From contig CAZMTP010000036.1 in assembly GCA_964569185.1 (NCBI GenBank), forward strand, positions 1 through 18,047: a stretch of 18,047 nucleotides of DNA, read 5' to 3'. Position 1 is the first letter of the stretch. Each line of letters opens with the position of its first letter. This document shows positions 14,478 to 18,047 of the stretch, one piece after another. The translations under genes were made by a program, and so were the position numbers. Source of the DNA: DATIJP01 sp964569185 (GTDB lineage Bacteria; Chlamydiota; Chlamydiia; Chlamydiales; Rhabdochlamydiaceae). Under the pieces are notes generated by a model. It was given only the letters and a program-made list of their open reading frames with translations, was not told the DNA's origin and made no database searches.

Positions 14478-15119
14478 ATGAAGACTCAAATTTTTTCTGA
14501 GAAGCAAATTCGCGAAGCTGCGGCTCTTTTAAAACAGGGCGAAATCGTCGCATTTCCGACAGAAACGGTCTATGGCCTTGGCGCCTGTTTATACGATGTG
14601 AAAGCGGTGGAAAAAATCTATGTTGCCAAAGGCCGTCCCAAAGCAAAACCGCTGAGCGCGCACATTGCCGACTTGCAGCAAGTGGAAGAATTAGCTGAGG
14701 AGATTCCCGAGGAGTTCTATCTGCTTGCAGAGCGCTTTTTTCCGGGTCCTTTGACGCTGATTCTGAAGAAAAAAGCCACTATTCCAGACATTGTAAGCGC
14801 AGGGACAGCTACCATTGGTATCCGTTTTCCCGATCATCGGATTGCCCAGGAGTTGATTAAAGAAGTGGGAATGCCGCTTGTAGCCCCTTCTGCGAATACA
14901 TCGGGGAAACCGAGCCCTATTTCTTCTAAGCAGGTGTTGCAGGATTTGGAAGGAAAAATCGCGGCTGTCATTGATGGCGGCGCCTGTCCTTTAGGCATCG
15001 ATTCGACAGTTTTTGATCTTGTTTCTTTTCAAATTTTGCGCCAAGGTAAGATTAGCAAACAGGATATTGAACATGCATGCAGTGGTTTTAGAAACGCTCG
15101 GGGATGTGAGCGGCTTTAA
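14478..15119 (+). CDS. tsaC: Threonylcarbamoyl-AMP synthase (YrdC/Sua5 family)
   Basis: Makes threonylcarbamoyl-AMP from threonine, bicarbonate and ATP for the t6A37 modification of ANN-decoding tRNAs. About 213 residues, the single-domain YrdC size. Seen: PTETVYGLG (27-35), KGRPKAKPLS (51-60, the KxRxxxxPL substrate loop), FPGPLTLILKK, IGIRFPDH and VAPSANTSGKPSP. I prefer ATG 14478; GTG 14472 is in frame and would add two residues, and neither has a good ribosome site. The C-terminal 16 codons overlap the next gene in another frame, and the linked Sua5 domain is absent. Confidence 0.93.
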   Translation: MKTQIFSEKQIREAAALLKQGEIVAFPTETVYGLGACLYDVKAVEKIYVAKGRPKAKPLSAHIADLQQVEELAEEIPEEFYLLAERFFPGPLTLILKKKATIPDIVSAGTATIGIRFPDHRIAQELIKEVGMPLVAPSANTSGKPSPISSKQVLQDLEGKIAAVIDGGACPLGIDSTVFDLVSFQILRQGKISKQDIEHACSGFRNARGCERL

Positions 15120-16110
15120 GCTCCAAGAGGTAGCAAAGCCAACGCCTAATCGCAATGAAGTCAGAATTCGCATCAAAGCCATTGGATTTAATCCTGTCGA
15201 TACCAAAATGCGCTCAGGCGCTTATTCTTTAAAACCTCCTGTTGTTTTAGGCGCGGATTGTAGCGGCATCATCGATGCTGTGGGAGAAGATTTTCATGAG
15301 TTTTCTGTCGGCGATGAGGTGATGGCCATTGTATTTGGGCAAGGCTCTAATGGAACTTATGCAGAATATGTGTGCGTGCCGCGTGCTTTTGTGGTCCACA
15401 AACCGAAAAATATCAGTTTTGCGCAAGCGGCAACCGTTCCTCTAGTGTCGCTTACGGCTTACCGCGCACTGATCTGGACAGGGGCTTTGCAAGAAGGGCG
15501 CGCAGTTTTTATTGCAGGAGGGACAGGAGCTGTTGGTTCAGTGGCGCTTCAGCTGGCGCGTATTTATAAAGCGGGGCCTATTTTCACTACTTCTGGAGAT
15601 GAAGAGGGGACCCATATGTTAATGCAGCGCTATGGCATCCCTAAGAAACATGTACTTCATTACAAGGGGCTCAGTGTAGAACAGATGAAAGAAAAGCTTT
15701 TTGAAATGAATCAAGGGGAGCTGATTCCAGCGGTGTTTGATTTAGTGGGCGGACCGATGAAAGAGCTCTGCTTTGCTGTTGTTGATTATAGTGGCCATGT
15801 GGCGTCGATTTTGCCTGAAAAAAAAGGATTTCCCATAGAGCTTTGGGCGCGCAATGAGAGCGTTTCTTTTGCTAAAAGTTTATCCGTCCATTTTATATTT
15901 GTGGGCGCAGAGGCCTATTCGGGTCCTCCCAAATCATGGAATATTTACCGGCAGCAGCTCTCTTATATAGCTAAGCTGATTGAAAGCGGCGAGTTGCAAG
16001 TATTCGAACCTGAGGCTATCGGGCCTCTTTCCAAAGAGAGTGTGGTAACGGCACATCAGAAGATTGAGCGCGGGCAAGCTAAAAGCAAGCTTGTGATGAC
16101 AGTTAATTAA
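15073..16110 (+). CDS. Quinone oxidoreductase-like MDR protein
   Basis: A zinc-independent medium-chain dehydrogenase/reductase of 345 residues. The N-terminal GroES-like domain reads VLGADCSGIIDAVG (58-71) and VGDEVMAIV; the Rossmann domain has IAGGTGAVGSVALQLAR (147-163), the NADPH-binding AxxGxxG-type loop. The catalytic-zinc Cys/His pattern of true alcohol dehydrogenases is absent, as in quinone oxidoreductases. ATG 15073 fits homology; the frame is open upstream to 15013, but that extra hydrophobic stretch is the tsaC gene read out of frame. AGGA (15060-15063) lies 9 bases before. It overlaps tsaC by 47 bp, so the two are probably co-transcribed. The substrate is unknown. Confidence 0.9.
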   Translation: MHAVVLETLGDVSGFKLQEVAKPTPNRNEVRIRIKAIGFNPVDTKMRSGAYSLKPPVVLGADCSGIIDAVGEDFHEFSVGDEVMAIVFGQGSNGTYAEYVCVPRAFVVHKPKNISFAQAATVPLVSLTAYRALIWTGALQEGRAVFIAGGTGAVGSVALQLARIYKAGPIFTTSGDEEGTHMLMQRYGIPKKHVLHYKGLSVEQMKEKLFEMNQGELIPAVFDLVGGPMKELCFAVVDYSGHVASILPEKKGFPIELWARNESVSFAKSLSVHFIFVGAEAYSGPPKSWNIYRQQLSYIAKLIESGELQVFEPEAIGPLSKESVVTAHQKIERGQAKSKLVMTVN

Positions 16111-16449
16111 CGTAGTATTTCTGATACAATGAAATCAGCTGATTGAGCGTGTTATTCAGGCGCCAAATAAACTTTGCCTTTGGGCAACCTGGACTTGAAC
16201 CAGGGACCGACGGGTTATGAGTCCGCTTATTTCCCACACTGGTCATCTCTGACCAACTGTTCACATCACTATGATACAAAGACTTAAGTGTTGAAGTCAA
16301 TTGAAGAAAGTTGTTGTCAGCTGGCATAAATAAAGCCTCACTGTGCCGCTAGCGTGCCATGGACTTTAGGGTGATTTGGCCAGGGTTATTGCCGTTCAAA
16401 AAATGAAAGGATGTGCTACAGTGGCTACTATTATTTTAAGGGACTTCCT
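16111..16449. other. Intergenic stretch holding a tRNA remnant
   Basis: 339 bp without a credible protein gene. It holds the tRNA fragment at 16182-16226, a hairpin GGTCA/TGACC with a 4-base loop (16241-16254) and a 12-bp palindrome (16133-16144). The rest shows nothing recognisable. It separates core-type genes on the left from accessory-type genes on the right. Confidence 0.5.
16182..16226 (-). pseudogene. 3' part of a CAT-anticodon tRNA (Met or Ile2)
   Basis: Read on the minus strand, 16226-16182 gives an anticodon arm with loop CTCATAA, a 5-base variable region, a perfect T arm (CCTGG, TTCAAGT, CCAGG) and the 3' acceptor half GTTGCCC. No matching 5' acceptor GGGCAAC exists upstream. The D-arm-like CAGTTGGTCAGAG occurs 20 bases too far away and does not form a D stem. 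The anticodon stem has an A-C mismatch next to the loop. No CCA is encoded. It is therefore a tRNA remnant, as is left when an integrating element duplicates the 3' end of its tRNA target. Confidence 0.6.
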
Positions 16450-16830
16450 ATGGAATCGATAAACCCTATTGTACAGCGCTACGTTGATGGTTGGAAAAAA
16501 GGCAATGAATCAGAAATTCTGGATGCTCTTACTGAAGATTGCATCATCATTGAATCTCATGGTCCTACCTACCGCGGCAAAAAAATCGTAAAGAAGTGGA
16601 TTGAAGATTGGTGCAGGCAAGGAAATGTAGTGGAAAAATGGAAGATTACCTCTTTTCATGTTTGTGGGGATCTGGTTGTGTTTGAATGGGTTTTTGCTTA
16701 CAAAGGCAAAAAAACCAGAGAGGCTTTCGAAGGAGTCTCTCTTGCAAAAATTAAGAATAATAAGATTTTTGAACTTAGAGAATATCGCGCTACTCAGTTT
16801 CCTTTTATGTGGGGGATTCAAGCAACCTGA
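16450..16830 (+). CDS. SnoaL/NTF2-like small protein
   Basis: A 126-residue protein of the NTF2-like, SnoaL-type cone fold: an N-terminal helix (PIVQRYVDGWKKGN), then DALTEDCIIIESHGPTYRGKK and strands ending in VVFEWVFAYKGKKTREAFEG and KIFELREYRATQFPF. Proteins of this group include ketosteroid-isomerase-like enzymes and stress proteins; the pocket here cannot be assigned. AAGGGA (16438-16443), 6 bases before ATG 16450, sets the start; 13 upstream in-frame codons from 16411 lack a site. Its TGA shares one base with the ATG of the next gene, so the two are translated together. Confidence 0.8.
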   Translation: MESINPIVQRYVDGWKKGNESEILDALTEDCIIIESHGPTYRGKKIVKKWIEDWCRQGNVVEKWKITSFHVCGDLVVFEWVFAYKGKKTREAFEGVSLAKIKNNKIFELREYRATQFPFMWGIQAT

Positions 16831-17117
16831 TGAAAAAATTAAGTGATTTGAGAAATGTAGGAAAGGCGACTCTTGAGGATTTGCGCCTCCTGCAAATTCG
16901 CAGCGTGGAAGAGTTGGCGCGTCAGGACCCAACAGATTTATTCCAGGAACTGGAAAAACGTACACAGAAAAGACAGGACCCTTGCGTATGGGATGTATTT
17001 GCAGCAATTATTCATGAAGCATCTACCGGGGAACCTACAGATTGGTGGAAGTGGACGGATAAACGCAAGGCTCTTCAGAGAGGTACTTGCAAAAGTCGCT
17101 TTGGAGATAAAACGTGA
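16830..17117 (+). CDS. Cdd1-type helix-hairpin-helix protein, tail altered by insertion
   Basis: A 95-residue protein starting MKKLSDLRNVGKATLEDLRL, a helix-hairpin-helix (LRNVGKATLEDLRLLQIRSV), followed by RQDPTDLFQELEKRTQKRQD, PCVWDVFAAII and DWWKWTDKRK. This is the Cdd1 'pathogenicity locus' / mitomycin-resistance-associated family of small putative DNA-binding proteins. The TGATG junction couples it to the SnoaL-like gene. From codon 84 onward the sequence belongs to the inserted palindromic element (17080-17245), so the last 12 residues are replaced, but the usual family body ends near the WW motif and is complete. The biological role is not established. Confidence 0.8.
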   Translation: MKKLSDLRNVGKATLEDLRLLQIRSVEELARQDPTDLFQELEKRTQKRQDPCVWDVFAAIIHEASTGEPTDWWKWTDKRKALQRGTCKSRFGDKT

Positions 17118-17245
17118 TGGTTTTTTCCCAGATTTTGATTCTACGCAAATTGACATACACCAGAGAGTGTAGGCGATTTGCGTAGAATCAAAATCTGTGG
17201 AAAAAGGGCGCGTTTTAGCCCAAACTGGACTTTTGCAAGTACCTC
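17080..17245. mobile_element. MITE-like palindromic element, 166 bp
   Basis: Terminal inverted repeats are perfect over 18 bp: GAGGTACTTGCAAAAGTC (17080-17097) and its complement (17228-17245). A second perfect 22-bp inverted pair lies inside (17129-17150 with 17176-17197), with near-matching sequence outside it (one-base indel around 17121-17129 / 17197-17205) and TACAC/GTGTA at the centre (17156-17171). The element could fold into one long hairpin. AGA occurs directly at both borders (17077-17079, 17246-17248), a possible 3-bp target duplication. It encodes nothing, so it would depend on a transposase elsewhere (IS5-like TIR style is a guess). Confidence 0.75.
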
Positions 17246-17298
17246 AGAGTACTGGATCCTTCAAGCACGTTATTTAATGGCTTGTTTGGATCTTTTCT

Positions 17299-18047
17299 TC
17301 AACTGTCTGAAGACGTGCTTAATGCGGCCTTCTCAAATTCCTTAATGGTTTCAAGAAAATGTTGCTCCACTAGGGAAGGGGCTTCAAGCGCTTGCTGTTG
17401 ATATTTGGAATATTCAATTCTGGCTTTATCGAGGGCCTCTTCATGGCTTATTTTCCCAGCATGAGAAAGAATATCCCTGGAGGCCATCCGTAAAAAATTA
17501 TCCAGCTTGGCGATCCAGTCCCTCATGGACATGGGAATGCGGCTTAAAGCCTGTAGCTCAGCAAAATCAAGGTAAAGGGATACGATCAGGTTAAGAACTT
17601 TCAGCTCCTCTTCACTAAGGTAGTTCTTTGCAATTTCTGCGTCAGTCTGTCTTGGTTTCTTGCCTGACCAAGAGGTGAGGCCCATGTTTGTTTTCCCAGC
17701 ATTTGCTCGGGAATAGATGATCTCAGCCGCTGTATGACCATGAGCTGCCCAGTGCATTTTGTTTTGTACCACTGCAAAAAATTGCTTTGAACTTTCAGTT
17801 TTGGGGTCATAGTCAATGCTTGTGGCGTAGATATCAAGGACTTTGCGCCAGAATACTTTTTCAGAGGAGCGGATATCTCTGATCCTAGACAAAAGTTCGT
17901 TGAAATAGTTCCCGCCACCACCTCGCTTCAGGCGTTCGTCATCAAGTGTAAAGCCTTTAATCAAAAATTCTTTCAGTCTATTGGTGGCCCAAATGCGGAA
18001 TTGGGTGCCTCTATGCGAACTGACCCTATATCCCACCGAAATGATCA
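17299..18047 (-). CDS. rhuM: RhuM-family protein, 5' end outside the window
   Basis: About 249 C-terminal residues are visible. The frame runs through the window edge: codons upstream of GTG 18036 read ISVGYRVSSHRGTQFRIWAT, a conserved RhuM block, so the GTG is internal. Further signatures are KEFLIKGFTLDDERLK, GGGGNYFNELLSRIRDIRSS, VLDIYATSIDYDP and QNKMHWAAHGHTAAEII. RhuM was named from a Salmonella pathogenicity island; members occur on mobile islands in many bacteria and their activity is not established. The missing N-terminus normally holds a DNA-binding-like region. It converges on the MITE (53 bp apart). Its position beyond the tRNA remnant supports an acquired segment. Confidence 0.9.
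   Translation of the reverse strand, partial: IISVGYRVSSHRGTQFRIWATNRLKEFLIKGFTLDDERLKRGGGGNYFNELLSRIRDIRSSEKVFWRKVLDIYATSIDYDPKTESSKQFFAVVQNKMHWAAHGHTAAEIIYSRANAGKTNMGLTSWSGKKPRQTDAEIAKNYLSEEELKVLNLIVSLYLDFAELQALSRIPMSMRDWIAKLDNFLRMASRDILSHAGKISHEEALDKARIEYSKYQQQALEAPSLVEQHFLETIKEFEKAALSTSSDS

Noticed and set aside
15013..15072. Longer start for the quinone oxidoreductase-like gene
   Set aside because: The extra 20 residues are the tsaC coding region out of frame; family homology begins at ATG 15073.
16103..16327. 74-codon minus-strand frame across the tRNA remnant
   Set aside because: It reads SVPGSSPGCP, the usual false peptide obtained by translating a tRNA T arm; no ribosome site.
18034..18036. 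GTG as true start of RhuM
   Set aside because: Conserved RhuM residues (ISVGYRV) continue in frame upstream to the window edge.
1..18047. CRISPR array, rRNA genes or intact tRNA genes
   Set aside because: No spaced direct repeats, no rRNA-like sequence and no complete cloverleaf were seen.

Overview
The window most likely comes from an amoeba-associated (environmental) chlamydia in the Waddlia / Parachlamydia / Simkania range. Evidence: (i) an IspG of the long plant/chlamydia type with a large middle insertion; (ii) a plant-like PPi-dependent phosphofructokinase; (iii) a 35-residue Arg/Lys-rich histone-like protein; (iv) a membrane protein with a bilobed hydrophobic hairpin like chlamydial inclusion-membrane proteins; (v) a eukaryotic-type SH2 domain; and (vi) very tight packing with overlapping gene ends. 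The genus cannot be fixed from the sequence alone.

Layout. 1-375 (-) is the N-terminal part of CTP synthase, divergent from serine dehydratase sdaA (515-1906). From a good promoter at about 1950-1980 a co-directional block runs to 8588: two unknown small genes, PPi-phosphofructokinase, a metallo-beta-lactamase-fold hydrolase of the NAPE-PLD type, a class I methyltransferase, an aldo/keto reductase and ispG. Most junctions overlap or lie within 20 bp, so this is probably one operon joining glycolysis to isoprenoid precursor synthesis. Between ispG and the next genes lies about 430 bp without a protein gene, holding what looks like a stand-alone structured RNA (promoter, nested inverted repeats, strong terminator at 8939-8997). 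A 38-codon lipoprotein-like gene and an APC-family amino acid antiporter follow on the minus strand.

10.6-14.5 kb holds the mini-histone with its terminator, a nitroreductase whose promoter contains a perfect palindromic operator, a 262-residue protein whose C-terminal 100 residues read as an SH2 domain, an Inc-like membrane protein whose 3' end overlaps the SH2 gene by 101 bp, an exported Fe/Mn superoxide dismutase and a TMEM14-like membrane protein. 14.5-16.1 kb carries tsaC (tRNA t6A synthesis) overlapping a quinone-oxidoreductase-like gene.

After 16.1 kb the character changes to accessory DNA: the 3' part of a CAT-anticodon tRNA on the minus strand (a possible integration scar), a SnoaL/NTF2-like gene coupled to a Cdd1-type helix-hairpin-helix gene, a 166-bp MITE-like palindrome inserted in the last codons of the latter, and a RhuM-family gene running off the window.

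The strongest leads are the SH2-domain protein (a candidate host-signalling effector), the unassigned structured RNA with mutually exclusive stems, and the tRNA-remnant / MITE / RhuM accessory segment. All calls come from reading the sequence; no database search or structure calculation was run.
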